64,000 nucleotides of DNA from Bufo bufo. Its lineage: Eukaryota; Chordata; Amphibia; Anura; Bufonidae. Of the stretch, positions 9,394 through 21,369 are shown one piece after another. Each line of letters begins with the position of its first letter. The first letter of the stretch is position 1. Under the pieces are notes generated by a model. The model saw nothing but the letters and a program-made list of their open reading frames with translations, was not told the origin of the DNA and searched no databases. Position numbers and translations under genes: made by a program. The DNA is taken from contig NC_053392.1 in the NCBI RefSeq assembly GCF_905171765.1, positions 107,282,321-107,346,320 of the forward strand. Reading direction: 5' to 3'.

Positions 9394-11682
9394 AAAAAAT
9401 GTGGGGGATTGAGTCAGCACAACCTGTATGTAGGTGCACATCACTATGGCGAAATACATATACAAACGGAAAATACAAATGTGATAGCACTCTGCATCCA
9501 GCATTCTGCCCTGCCTCCATGCTGGATGAGGCATTGGTGTACATTTTGGCCAAAGCGTAATAAGCCACTCACCACGTCAAGGTTGCCTCTATTGAGTGGT
9601 CCCTAACACTAGTTCCTACCTGTTTATGGGCCATGACAGCCACACAAAGTCCAGGGAATGCAGGTCAGCGTGCACGCCAAGCACACTCTGCTTTTAACCC
9701 CGTCCGGTGCCATTACAGCTTTCATCGGATCCAGGGATGCAAGTACCAACATGCACGCTGAGCCCACCATATACTTCTCCTGGAGCCAAATGGCTACTGG
9801 TAGGTTCTATATAAGCAGACTCAGTTTTATACTGACTTTAAAACCAGCCTCCAGGACAGATTGACTGGTCAGGTGTGCATGACTCCAAGGAGATCGCCAC
9901 GCCTCCAATATATACTACAAAGAAAAAATGTGGGGGATTGAGTCAGCACAACCTGTATGTAGGTGCACATCCCTATGGCGAAATACATATACAAACGGAA
10001 AATACAAATGTGATAGCACTCTGCATCCAGCATTCTGCCCTGCCTCCATGCTGTATGAGGCATTGGTGTACATTTTGGCCAAAGCGTAATAAGCCACTCA
10101 CCACGTCAAGGTCGCCTCTATTGAGTGGTCCCTAACACTAGTTCCTACCTGTTTATGGGCCATGACAGCCACACAAAGTCCAGGGAATGCAGGTCAGCGT
10201 GCACGCCAAGCACACTCTGCTTTTAACCCCGTCCGGTGCCATTACAGCTTTCATCGGATCCAGGGATGCAAGTACCAACATGCACGCTGAGCCCACCATA
10301 TACTTCTCCTGGAGCCAAATGGCTACTGGTAGGTTCTATATAAGCAGACTCAGTTTTATACTGACTTTAAAACCAGCCTCCAGGACAGATTGACTGGAAT
10401 GCACGCTGACCTGCATTCCCTGGACTTTGTGTGGCTGTCATGGCCCATAAACAGGTAGGAACTAGTGTTAGGGACCACTCAATAGAGGCGACCTTGACGT
10501 TGTGACTGGCTTATTACGCTTTGGCCAAAATGTACACCAATGCCTCATCCAGCATGGAGGCAGGGCAGAATGCTGGATGCAGAGTGCTATCACATTTGTA
10601 TTTTCCGTTTGTATATGTATTTCGCCATAGTGATGTGCACCTACATACAGGTTGTGCTGACTCAATCCCCCACATTTTTTCTTTGTAGTATATATTGGAG
10701 GCGTGGCGATCTCCTTGGAGTCATGCACACCTGACCAGTCAATCTGTCCTGGAGGCTGGTTTTAAAGTCAGTATAAAACTGAGTCTGCTTATATAGAACC
10801 TACCAGTAGCCATTTGGCTCCAGGAGAAGTATATGGTGGCCTCAGCGTGCATGTTGGTACTTGCATCCCTGGATCCGATGAAAGCTGTAATGGCACCGGA
10901 CGGGGTTAAAAGCAGAGTGTGCTTGGCGTGCACGCTGACCTGCATTCCCTGGATTTTGTGTGGCTGTCATGGCCCATAAACAGGTAGGAACTAGTGTTAG
11001 GGACCACTCAATAGAGGCGACCTTGACGTGGTGAGTGGCTTATTACGCTTTGGCCAAAATGTACACCAATGCCTCATACAGCATGGAGGCAGGGCAGAAT
11101 GCTGGATGCAGAGTGCTATCACATTTGTATTTTCCGTTTGTATATGTATTTCGCCATAGGGATGTGCACCTACATACAGGTTGTGCTGACTCAATCCCCC
11201 ACATTTTTTCTTTGTAGTATATATTGGAGGCGTGGCGATCTCCTTGGAGTCATGCACACCTGACCAGTCAATCTGTCCTGGAGGCTGGTTTTAAAGTCAG
11301 TATAAAACTGAGTCTGCTTATATAGAACCTACCAGTAGCCATTTGGCTCCAGGAGAAGTATATGGTGGGCCCAGCGTGCATGTTGGTACTTGCATCCCTG
11401 GATCCGATGAAAGCTGTAATGGCACCGGACGGGGTTAAAAGCAGAGTGTGCTTGGCGTGCACGCTGACCTGCATTCCCTGGACTTTGTGTGGCTGTCATG
11501 GCTCATAAACAGGTAGGAACTAGTGTTAGGGACCACTCAATAGAGGCGACCTTGACGTGGTGAGTGGCTTATTACGCTTTGGCCAAAATGTACACCAATG
11601 CCTCAACCAGCATGGAGGCAGGGCAGAATGCTAGATGCAGAGTGCAATCACATTTGTATTTTCCGTTTGTAAAAGAAAAAAA
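9394..11682. repeat. 529-bp satellite units, two in direct and about two and a half in inverted orientation
   Basis: The unit begins TGTGGGGGATTGAGTCAGCA and ends near CCAATATATACTACAAAG. Plus-strand units run 9394-10397. At 10398 the sequence switches to the reverse complement, entering the unit in its middle, and continues to 11682 before breaking off inside a unit. Copies differ at only a few bases. Each unit holds a TATA-like TTCTATATAAGCAG preceded by CCAAATGG. The unit's TG start would fit a tandem LTR, but no primer site or coding part is visible. Short open frames of 60-86 codons in each copy look incidental. Confidence 0.85.
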
Positions 11683-12291
11683 GACCTTACTAGTTTGAAG
11701 ACAGGCCAGCAGCAAGCAGGACAGGAACCAACTTTGCAGTGATGGGAGAAAGGCATGAGTAGCCACACTGAGTGGTCACCCTCTGGTGATCACAGAAGAA
11801 CTTGGGGCATTTCAGGAGCACAGAGGACTGCAGAAGGAGGAGGCAATAATCAGGTTATTTTCCTGGGACCCAGCCCCTCTTTCTTCAAGTCTCTCTCTCT
11901 CAAGGCTCCCGAGCTCTCTTCCCTGGCTGTGTGAGGTGGCGGGGCCAAGGACGCAGCATCTCAGACTGGCACAGTGAGACTGAGGCAGGACACTACCTGC
12001 TTGACCGGGCTTATCATAAGCCGAGACATGCAGGCAGCCACCCGGGACAGTTGTGACCTATGCAGCTGCAGCAGTAAGTGGGCACAGTGGGCCCCCCCCC
12101 CCAGGAGCAGTTGGCCCCAGCACTTGCTCGGGTGTGCCGGGTGCTGCCCCCAGCCCTGCGTGTCAAAAACACAGAACAGTTGCAGATATTTTTATTATAC
12201 CCTATCAATGTGTAGCCTCCACTCCTGGTTTTGGCTCACAAAAACTGATGGAAATAATTTATCAAATACCTGACGTGTGAACAAGGCCTAA

Positions 12292-13514
12292 CTAGCTGAT
12301 ACATATTCACTAAAGTGCCCTGTCTGACCCTTAACTAGCTGTATTATTGTGTGTCTAAAGTTAATCTTTCTTTGCTCTCTATACCTATCAGATGTCCTGT
12401 CACATCAATGTACAAGCTCAGAATACGCATAACTTTCTTGATTGGGATCTTATGTAGTGCCTATGACACATGTCAATATTATCCCTCCTGATTGGTTGAG
12501 GTTGACTGCAAGGCATTATAGATAAGCCTGTTAGCGCCACTTGGGATCGTGTGATTCTCCTTCTTCATTTTCCCTGCCCTGCTGTGCTGTATTCTGATCT
12601 CTAAAATAGTGGATGCCGTTTTGACCAATTCATCCTAATCGAATCACAAAATTTTCAGATTCACTGTTTTGGGAAATTTCAGACAAATTTGATTTGTACT
12701 GTATATAATAGATCTGCTTATCTCTAGTCTGTTCATTACTACCAGTTGTGTCAATAGCTGACAATCCTGAGGGCTACAACCTATGATTAGCACAAAACCA
12801 CGACTATTTCTATGGGGTACCTTTGGGAATAATGGCTGTTCAACATTAAGCCTTGAGGTAGCCTACTTCAGGCAGTGGCCATATAGCATACACACTACCT
12901 AACACCCTGAACTCACAGACACATACTAGTGTCCACAAACCAATATGAGCTTGAAATGATTTAGAGGTACAGGGATAAGGGTACGACCACACAGCGCAGT
13001 CGTGCGGCACTCGGGACGCGGTACTTGACCACAACATGGCTGTGTCTTCAACACCCCACAACGGCATTATCCATGTTGACGTATTACTGCTGCATTGTGT
13101 ACAGAGTGCTACTAGAACTTGTAATCTTGTGCAAGGGTTTTTTCCTGATTTCACATGAAGACCTAAATCAGTCAGGAAAATATTTTGGCATGCTCCATAG
13201 AATACAGAGGTATTCTAGCATTGAAGATATGGAACCTGATAGAGCATAGCTAGGAAGCACACAGAGGCCATATAGCTTTGTACTAGGAGCAGTATGGCCT
13301 CCAAGCATTGATGTAAAGCTCCTTACAAACAGCTCAACCATGTGAATAGGACTGCTTAAATGGGTTGTTCACAGGTTCACCCTGACACATGTCCATTTTC
13401 ACCCCTCCGGCCCCCTGACATGAGCATCGGAGCAGATCTCCAGAAAATGCCTTTGAATTGTGCAGGGCAAAGAAGAGCATCGCAGGATGAAATGCTCTGA
13501 TGCTCATATCAGGG
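12292..13514. other. Mostly unique DNA, no gene seen
   Basis: The short open frames here lack recognisable domains. The exception is a possible transposon end at 12600-12727, listed separately. Confidence 0.4.
12600..12727 (-). mobile_element. Possible truncated hAT end
   Basis: The segment ends GCTTATCTCTA, which reverse-complemented is TAGAGATAAGC. It carries TTCAGATTC...AAATTTCAGACAAATTTG, similar in style to the F element's terminal repeat at 42990-43129. No partner end was found. Confidence 0.35.
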
Positions 13515-13522
13515 ATGCTGAG

Positions 13523-13925
13523 TAGTGATGAGCGGCAGGGGCAATATTCGAATTTGCGATATTTCGCGAATTTTTGGGTGAATATTCGCCATAAATTCTC
13601 AAATTCGAGAATTCGCGATCTCCAGTCATTATTTTCTTGATTGTGAAAATCGGCAATCAGAAAATTCGCAATAAAAATTATCGATAAAAAAAATTTGCGA
13701 TACGAAAATTTGCGATAAAAACTACTCCGAAAGTCAAATATATTGCAGCCTTCTCATTGACCCACAAGCAAAAAGCAGTGGGGGATCATGGGTACTGATT
13801 GAAAAAAAAATCTCGAAAATTCGCAATTACGAATATATAGCACTATATTCTAGATATTTGCGAATTTTCGAAGTGCCAATATTGGCGATAAAAATTTGCG
13901 ATTAGAATGTTCGTGATCAACACTA
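13523..13925 (+). mobile_element. hAT-type MITE, TAGTGATGAGC ends, perfect 8-bp TSD
   Basis: A 403-bp AT-rich element packed with TTCGCGAAT/AATTTGCGAT motifs. Target duplications ATGCTGAG lie at 13515-13522 and 13926-13933. The left end TAGTGATGAGC and right end (reverse-complemented) TAGTGTTGATC match the ends of the larger D and F elements, so it is a plausible non-autonomous passenger of that family. Another copy lies at 62409-62780. Confidence 0.8.
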
Positions 13926-13933
13926 ATGCTGAG

Positions 13934-14811
13934 TAGGGGAAGAAGGGGATATGTCCGGGTTCAACTCTGAACCTGGACAACCCCTTTAATTTATACTCCA
14001 AGGCAAAAAAGTACAAACCACTCCACCAGTATCTCCACATAGAAGAACAGTCAAATAAAATGATTTTTAGCGGAAGAAAGAAAATGAGTGATGTCAGAAT
14101 GGACTTTCATCTCACTGTTTATTTTTCCACAGTTTCACCTTTTTTTCAAGTCAGGCAGCAGAAAACATGAGCAGCAGGCTTAGATAGAAGCTTATTGAAA
14201 CAGAATAATAATTGAATGACACTTCATTGTGACTATGCAGAGTCAACTGTTCATATGCCGATGTCGGCTTTATTGTGCACAGAAGCAATTGGTGGATTGT
14301 ACATTTGTAAGTCTTTGTACTTAATGGGAGCAGTTGGTAATAAAAAACAAGTGACATCATGACAGTTATGAGAGTTCATGGGATACGAGTGACTGGTTCA
14401 ACCAGATTATGATGTTGGCCTTGTATATTACACATTCAGATTAAAACATCTATTTTTCTGTCTTTGCAAAGCAGACTGCATTGCACACAGTCATACTAAA
14501 TGCTAACAGCTGGCATAGGGCTTCTACATGCCAAATTATTATGGCACTGCATATGGCCAACAAGTAGACAGGTCAGAATCATCACAAATTACTAAAGGGA
14601 TGATTTCTAATCTTGTACTGTTTCCCCTTAGTCCTAACGGCTGCACAATAATGAGAATAATTCTGGTCCTGTGGGCTGGTAGGACAGATGGAATTTTTAA
14701 TTAAACTAGGAAGTAAACCCCCCCCCCCCCCCACCCCCTTACTATATAAAAAATTCCAATAACTCCACTCGAACTAGATTTGTGGTGGGAAGCTTGTACT
14801 GCTGTCAGGAC
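13934..14811. other. No gene seen
   Basis: Unique-looking DNA with a C-rich tract near 14719-14738. No coding signal recognised. Confidence 0.4.
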
Positions 14812-14814
14812 TAA

Positions 14815-15264
14815 GGCCCCTTGCAGACGAGCGTGTCCGGATTAGGTCCAAATGCGTTGCGAATGCGTTCAGTGAAAAATGCACGATTTTTCTGGCAAAG
14901 TCTTTCAGTATTGCCTGTGATCGCGTTCAGTTGTTCAGTTTTTATTGCGTGGGTGCAATGCGTTTTGATGCGTTTTGCATGCACTTGATAAAAAAAACTA
15001 GCAACCATCCGTGAAAAACGCATCGCATCCGCACTTGCTTGATTTTAACGCAGCTCCATTCACTTCTATGGGGCCAGCGTTGCGTGAAAATCACAGAATA
15101 TAGAACACGCTGTGATTTTCACGCAACGCACAAGTGATGCGTGGAAACCAACGCACATGTACACAGCCCCATTGAAATGAATGGGTCCGGATTCGGTGCC
15201 GTGCGCAATGCCTTCGCATCACGCATTGCACCCACGCAGAATACTCCCTCGTCTGCAAGGGGCC
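14815..15264. mobile_element. Harbinger-like MITE, TAA target duplication
   Basis: A 450-bp element with ends GGCCCCTTGCAGACGAG and a complementary right end, flanked by TAA (14812-14814 and 15265-15267). The interior has repeated ATGCGTT/AACGCA motifs that pair across the centre. Non-coding. Confidence 0.75.
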
Positions 15265-15584
15265 TAAGGGAAAACATCTTATATGTCCTGGTGCAGTACC
15301 CCATAAGGACTATGACAAATAATTAATTGCTATTTACAAAGTTAATGCAATGCTTGTTGAGTTAAATTATGTGATTTGTTATGTAGTTAGTGGCACTGTA
15401 TTGAAAACATATGATTAACACATTGGCAAATTGTGTTAGGTTGTCAGGAGATGGACCAGGTCTTCCCCCCTAATTTGTATTGAGGAGGAGAGTCTAGTCT
15501 GAAGCATCCTGGAAGAAAGAAGTGTCTGCTCAACCTCCTGCACAACTAGGCCCAAGCTCAAATAACCTTCATCTCTGACTGTTA

Positions 15585-15800
15585 GGCCTCATGCACACGA
15601 CCGTTGTGTGCATCCCAGTCCGTTCCGTCATTTTTCACAGTTTAGCAGAGGTCCCATTCATTTCTATGGAGCTGTGAAAAAAAACTGATAGTCCTCCGTT
15701 TTTTCTCCGCGTCCGTGATCCGTGATTCCAGTCCGTCCAAAAAATATAACCTGTCCTATTCTTGTCAGTGGAAAACGGAGGACGGACCCATTCAAGTCAA
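15585..15800 (+). mobile_element. Truncated Harbinger-like MITE
   Basis: Starts GGCCTCATGCACACGACCG after TTA (15582-15584), then GGAGCTGTGAAAAAA and TCCGTGATCCG motifs. No right end was found before the T-rich tract at 15840-15865, so it is 3'-truncated. Confidence 0.6.
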
Positions 15801-15973
15801 GGTCGTTGCTAATACCCATGAAGATAGTTTATTTTGCTGTTCTTTCTTTCTTTCTTTTTTTTTATAAATATGAGCAATGCAGTTTAGACTGTTTTTAACA
15901 GAATAAACACTCACATATCAACACTGACCCTAAAACTGCCAGAAAGCAGCCATGTTATCAAAGTGCCCTGAAC

Positions 15974-15998
15974 GAGAGAGAGAGAGAGAGAGAGAGAG
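15974..15998 (+). repeat. (GA)n microsatellite
   Basis: About 25 bp of GAGA repeat. Confidence 0.85.
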
Positions 15999-16067
15999 AC
16001 CAGACATCTGAAAAGCTCTAGAACCCACAAGGCCATGAAGAAAGATACTCAACATCTACTGGCAACA

Positions 16068-16190
16068 TGAGTGAAAAACGCATTGCACCTGGATGCCTTT
16101 CATTTTTTTTTATAGGGCAAAGACTGCGTGAAAAATGGACAATATAGAACATGCTGAGATTTTTCCTGAATGCAAAGATGATCACATTAC
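16068..16190 (+). repeat. Eroded fragment related to the MITE at 14815-15264
   Basis: Shares GTGAAAAACGCAT, TGCGTGAAAAATGG and ACAATATAGAACATGCTG with that MITE's centre. No ends are preserved. Confidence 0.4.
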
Positions 16191-16437
16191 AGAAAGTCCT
16201 GGAATATAGACACGCATTAGGCAAAATTGGGATAGATTAAGAAAGTGGTTGCTTTTTTCAGAATTTTAAGGTCATGGCTAGTGTTGAGCAAATCAAAGTA
16301 AAACAAATTGATTTCGATCAGAGTTTCAGGAAAAATTTGATTCGCCATTAATCCGAATTTCCTTGTGCTTTGTGGTAACTAATTGCTTTTTTCAAAAATG
16401 GCAGCTGCATGTGTTACAAAGCCCGGGAATGATATGA

Positions 16438-16484
16438 CCCAATCAGCAGATAACCATCACCTGTGATGTCACAGCCCTATAAAA
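16438..16484 (+). promoter_or_regulatory. CCAAT and TATA boxes in F's left terminal repeat
   Basis: CCAAT at 16438-16442 and CTATAAAAG around 16478-16486. The same pair occurs inverted in the right terminal repeat. Both ends could therefore start transcription inward. Confidence 0.45.
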
Positions 16485-16719
16485 GCCTCATCCCGCCCAG
16501 TCTCATTTTACTGTGAGCTGAGCATAGGGACAGGAATGCCAAGCGCTAGGGAAAGTGGTTAAAAAAGCTTTTAATTGTAGAATATTGGATAGGGACAGTG
16601 CAGGGACAGTGTAGGGAGAGTTTTTAAACACTGCAGGGAGAACATAGGGAGAGCATGGGGGGACTACAGTGAAAGTGCAGGGACAGTTCAGGCTCAGTGT
16701 GATCGCCCTGTGCATCTTG

Positions 16720-17060
16720 ATCATCTACTGCACCATTCATTCTTAATCTGTACTGTTATATATAGACTTACTGGGCATCAGAGTCATTGTCAACAAGTAG
16801 TCTAATATATGGACACGTTTATCTAGCTCATCTTCTGTGCCATTTATACTTAATCTGTTCTGTTATACATAGACTTAATGTGCATCAGACTCATTGTCAA
16901 AAGGTGGTCTAATATACAGGCGCATTCAGCAAGTTCATCTGCTGTGCCTTTGATAATTAATCTGTTCACTTATACAGTACATACACTTACATAGATTTAC
17001 TTTGTACCTAGACTTACTTTGCATCTGCAGACTCATTGTCAACAGGTGGTCTAATATACA
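16720..17060 (+). repeat. Three diverged tandem units of about 110-140 bp
   Basis: Units share TTAATCTGT, ATAGACTTA and CTCATTGTCAACAGGTGGT followed by CTAATATA. Spacing between the last motif is about 109 and 142 bp. This may be the array of element F on this side. The Tc1 fragment inserted at its last TA. Confidence 0.6.
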
Positions 17061-17503
17061 GTACAGACAAAAAGTTTGGACACACCTTCTCATTCAAAGA
17101 GTTTTCTTTATTTTCATGACTATGAAGGCATCAAAACTATGAATTAACATGTGGAATTATATACATAACAAACAAGTGTGAAACAACTGAAAATATGTCA
17201 TATTCTAGGTTCTTCAAAGTAGCCACCTTTTGTTTTGATTACTGCTTTGCACACTCTTGGCATTCTCTTGATGAGCTTCAAGAGGTGTCCCCTGAAATGG
17301 TCTTCCAACAGTCTTGAAGGAGTTCCCAGAGATGCTTAGCACTTGTTGGCCCTTTTGCCTTCACTCTGCGGTCCAGCTCACCCCAAACCATCTCGATTGG
17401 GTTCATGTCCGGTGACTGTGGAGGCCAGGTCATCTAGCGCAGCAACCCATCACTCTCCTTCATGGTCAAATAGCCCTTACTTTCAAAGTTTTCCCAATTT
17501 TTC
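17059..17503 (-). mobile_element. Truncated Tc1-like element
   Basis: The end CAGTACAGACAAAAAGTTTG follows TA at 17057-17058. It carries the 3' part of a transposase on the minus strand. The other end is missing, because the sequence changes to gypsy near 17505. Confidence 0.7.
17202..17435 (-). pseudogene. Tc1 transposase C-terminal fragment
   Basis: On the minus strand, WPPQSPDMNPIEMVWGELD contains the catalytic Glu of the DDE triad, followed by TSAKHLWELLQDCWK. A frameshift after SGDT disturbs the final segment (RMPRVCKAVI-like). The first two catalytic Asp residues are missing. Inactive. Confidence 0.75.
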
Positions 17504-17697
17504 GGCTGCAGTTAGTCTGTACGGACTTAGACGAGCCTATGCAGCTAGGAGGAACTACTCGTCAGGTCCGTCCTCCTGAGGCTCGCCGTAGGCGTGTGTT
17601 TTTTTTTTTTTTGTGGGGAGAGGGGTCATTTCATTAATGTCTGTCCTTCTTTCCTCAGAAACAAAAGACCGTCGGAAAACTACTAACCCCAGGCTGT

Positions 17698-18739
17698 GTG
17701 GAGGATGTCAGCCGGGGGGTATACGTTTCCTCCATACGTACATCGCAATTTGTGTTGCCAGCGGCTATTGTTTTTGGTGATAAGACGGAGACTATTTCTT
17801 TCTTTCTAGACAGTGGAGCAGGGGTAAATTTGATAGATGCCCATTTTGCCCGCACTATGGGTTTGTCTCTCTGTACGCTACAGAGACCTATTCCCATATT
17901 CGCTATTGATTCTGCTCCTCTGTCTCAGAGAAACCTCACCCACATTGTTCATAATTTACACCTTCGGGTAGGGGACCACCATAACGAGATGCTTTCATGT
18001 TATGTTCTGGAGGGGCTTCCCACTCCGGTAGTGCTGGGTCTTCCCTGGTTGGTAGCGCACAATCCAGTGGTGGATTGGCAGGCCAGGGAGATATTGGAGT
18101 GGAGTGAGCAGTGCAGAGAAAATTGCTTAAATAGCAATTGCTTAGTCGCCTCCATAACTACCCTACCTACATTTATTTCGGATTTTGAGGACGTTTTTTC
18201 TGAAAAGGGTTGTCAGAAGTTACCACCTCATCGTCCTTATGATTGCCCGGTTAACCTTATTCCCGGCGCAAAATTACCCAAGACCAGGTTATATAATCTT
18301 TCAGGTCCAGAGAGACAAGCCATGAAAGATTATATCTCTGAGAGCTTGGCTAAGGGACACATCAGACCCTCTTCTTCACCCATGGCTGCAGGGTTTTTCT
18401 TCGTTAAAAAGAAAGATGGGGGCCTGCGTCCTTGCCTAGATTTTCGCGAATTAAATCGGATAACCATCCGAGACCCATACCCTCTTCCTCTCATTCCTGA
18501 CCTGTTTAACCAGATTGCGGGTGCTAGGTGGTTCTCCAAACTTGATCTTAGGGGGGCCTACAATCTGATTCGTATTAAGGAGGGGGATGAGTGGAAGACA
18601 GCTTTTAACACCCCTGAGGGGCATTATGAAAATCTAGTTATGCCTTTCGGTCTGACCAATGCTCCTGCCGTCTTTCAACATTTCGTTAATGACATTTTTA
18701 GTCATCTAATCGGCAGGTTTGTGGTAATATACCTAGATG
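17698..18739 (+). pseudogene. Gypsy pol: protease and first part of reverse transcriptase
   Basis: The open frame carries the protease active site in [13 protein letters not shown] (about residues 35-47) with the second conserved stretch [10 protein letters not shown] follows: [33 protein letters not shown] (first catalytic Asp) and [13 protein letters not shown]. The frame is cut at IYLD, inside the catalytic YxDD motif, by hAT-A at 18740. The protease would process the polyprotein and RT would make cDNA in the virus-like particle. The region upstream (17510-17697) is a non-recognised gag remnant with a T13 tract. Confidence 0.85.
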
Positions 18740-19149
18740 CAGGGCCGGATTAACGTAGGGGCGGATGGAGCTGCAGCTCCAGGCCCCTGCATGAAAATAG
18801 GCCCAGCAGCCCGCATACAGGGCCGGACTGGCACGGCCCGTTAGGCCGGTAGCCTTGACTGCTGCACGGCCGGCCGTGCCGACAGTGAGGAGGCTCCTTG
18901 ACTGGTGCAGTATTACACAGAGGGACTGACAGAGAGAGGAGCCCATCCCCCGGCCCCGCCCCCAACAGCAGGCTCCAGCACGGACATTGCCCGGAGCCTG
19001 ACTCCTCCCACACATGTGACTGATCACATGATCATGACATCACGGAAGGTCCTTCAGCCTGCTAGCTGCTGCTTGTGCAGAGCTGTCATCCGGCTGTTCA
19101 GGGCTGTGTATCAGGTAGGACTCGGAGGCTGAGTACAGAGTACAGTCAT

Positions 19150-20768
19150 AGCACACATCCCCTATAACAGTGCATCATCCATAGGTCCCCCATAACAGTG
19201 CCAACCACAGATCCCCATAACAATGCCATCCACAGTTCCCCATAACAGTGCCAACCACAGATCCTCCATAACAGTGCCATCCACAGATCCCCATAACAAT
19301 GCCATCCACAGATCCCCCATAACAGTGCCAACCACAGATCCTCCATAACAGTGCCATCCACAGATCCCCATAACAGTGCCATCCACAGATCCCCATGACA
19401 GTGCCATCCACAGATCCCCATGACAGTGCCATCCACAGATCCTCCATAACAGTGCCATCCACAGATCCTCCATAACAGTGCCATCCACAGATCCCCCATA
19501 ACAGTGCCATCCACAGATCCCCATAACAGTGCTATCCACAGATCCCCCATAACAGCACCATCCACAGATCCCCATAACAGTGCCATCCACAGATCCCCAT
19601 AACAGTGCCATCCACAGATCCCCATAACAGTGCCATCCACAGATCCCCATGACAGTGCCATCCACAGATCCCCATGACAGTGTCATCCACAGATCCTCCA
19701 TAACAGTGCCATCCACAGATCCTCCATAACAGTGCCATCCACAGATCCCCCATAACAGTGCCATCCACAGATCCCCATAACAGTGCCATCCACAGATCCC
19801 CCATAACAGCACCATCCACAGATCCCCATAACAGTGCCATCCACAGATCCCCCATAACAGTGCCATCCACAGATCCCCCATAACAGTGCCATCCACAGAT
19901 CCCCATAACAGTGCCATCCACAGATCCTCCATAACAGTGCCATCCACAGATCCCCATAACAGTGCCATCCACAGATCCCCATAACAGTGTCATCCATAGA
20001 TCCCCTCCATAACAGCGTGATCTACAGATCCCCCATAACAGTGCCAACCACAGATCCCCCATAACAGTGCCAACCACAGATCCCCATAACAGTGCCATCC
20101 ACAGATCCTCCATAACAGTGCCATCCACAGATCCTCCATAACAGTGCCATCCACAGATCCTCCATAACAGTGCCATCCACAGATCCTCCATAACAGTGCC
20201 AACCACAGATCCTTCATAACAGTGCCATCCACAGATCCTGTATAACAGTGCCATCCACAGATCCCCATAACAGTGTCATCCACAGATCCCCATAACAGTG
20301 TCATCCACAGATCCCCATAACAGTGCCATCCACAGATCCCCCATAACAGTGCCATCCACAGATCCTCCATAACAGTGCCATCCACAGATCCTCCATAACA
20401 GTGCCATCCACAGATCCTCCATAACAGTGCCAACCACAGATCCTTCATAACAGTGCCATCCACAGATCCTGTATAACAGTGCCATCCACAGATCCTTCAT
20501 AACAGTGCCATCCACAGATCCTGTATAACAGTGCCATCCGCAGATCCTTCATAACAGTGTCATCCGCAGATCCCCATAACAGTGTCATCCGCAGATCCTT
20601 CATAACAGTGTCATCCGCAGATCCTGTATAACAGTGCCATCCGCAGATCCCCATAACAGTGCCATCCACAGATCCTGTATAACAGTGCCATCCGCAGATC
20701 CTTCATAACAGTGCCATCCGCAGATCCTGTATAACAGTGCCATCCGCAGATCCCCCATAACAGTGCAG
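19150..20768 (+). repeat. 24-26-bp minisatellite, about 65 copies
   Basis: The unit is CATAACAGTGCCATCCACAG plus ATCC and a variable C/T run. Copies vary at CATCCACAG/CAACCACAG/CATCCGCAG and in the C run, giving local patches of one variant. Long open frames on the minus strand (repeating ALLWGSVDGTVM) arise from the absence of stops in the unit and are not genes. A related unit occurs in hAT-C at 46345-47180. Confidence 0.95.
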
Positions 20769-20974
20769 GGGTGTGGAAATTTTAAAAAAAACTACTTGTC
20801 GAAGGACTAAAGCGGGGGCTCGATCTACTTGTTCCTCATGACAACCTACTTGTCCTGATACAAAAAATAATTTTAAATCAAAACCTTATTTCAATGCACC
20901 GCCACGCTTCCTTATGCAGGGATGGGTGGCTGGCTTGCGTTCCAGCCTTTGTGGTGTGAAATGACTAAGTTTAG

Positions 20975-21369
20975 GCCTCGTTCACACCAGATGATTCTGT
21001 CCAGAATGCCTACATGGCGGCCGGCTCACTATGTTGTGGGGCAGGAGGGGGCGTGACAATCCATTGAAGTGAATGGCACCGTAGCCACAGGCGCAGGCGA
21101 TCGGATGCACAGGATCGCAAGGCACAATTATGCCTGAGGTCCGGTCACAAGGCTGCTTGCAGCATTTTGTTTTGACTGGACCGCAGACATAATGTGCCTT
21201 GCGATCCTGTGCAGCCAATCGCATTGCAGCCGTTGGGCATGGTTATGGTGCCAATCACTTCAACAGACCACTACGCCCCCTCCTGCCCCACAATATAGTT
21301 AGCCGGCCGCAATGCGGTGCATTCTGGACAGAATCAGGCCGGAACGCACTGCCTGGTGTGAACGAGGCC
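20975..21369. mobile_element. Harbinger-like MITE, TTA target duplication
   Basis: Ends GGCCTCGTTCACACCAG and complement, flanked by TTA (20972-20974 and 21370-21372). It is palindromic over most of its 395 bp (GCCGGC, CTTGCGATCCTGTGC motifs in both arms). Non-coding, nested in hAT-B. Confidence 0.8.

Larger units (their letters stand above)
7891..12158. mobile_element. Non-autonomous hAT-type element (hAT-H) carrying satellites
   Basis: Perfect 8-bp target duplications, CGTGTCAA, lie at 7883-7890 and 12159-12166. The ends read CAGGGATGGCTCC on the left and, reverse-complemented, CAGGGCTGGGGGC on the right. The 8-bp duplication and CAGGG ends fit hAT transposons. No transposase remains. The 4.27-kb interior is a 57-bp minisatellite, several palindromes, an inverted array of 529-bp units (9394-11682) and GC-rich DNA with a C tract at 12091-12102. 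Confidence 0.75.
7817..12288. mobile_element. Harbinger-like MITE split by a larger hAT-type element
   Basis: Inverted ends of roughly 65 bp begin GGCCTTGTTCACAC and contain a TTATTTCCATCAGTT core. They lie at 7817-7880 and 12225-12288, flanked by CAA and TAA. Without the insertion at 7891-12158 and its duplicated target, the MITE would be about 196 bp. It encodes nothing. The imperfect 3-bp flanks suggest an old insertion. Confidence 0.7.

Noticed and set aside
9265..11474. Repeated 60-86-codon open frames as a gene family
   Set aside because: They occur on both strands in every copy of the 529-bp unit, overlap each other and show no domain.
19146..20669. Long minus-strand open frames (up to 268 codons) repeating ALLWGSVDGTVM
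   Set aside because: They are translations of a short minisatellite whose unit lacks stops. Several frames are open at once and there is no start context or domain.
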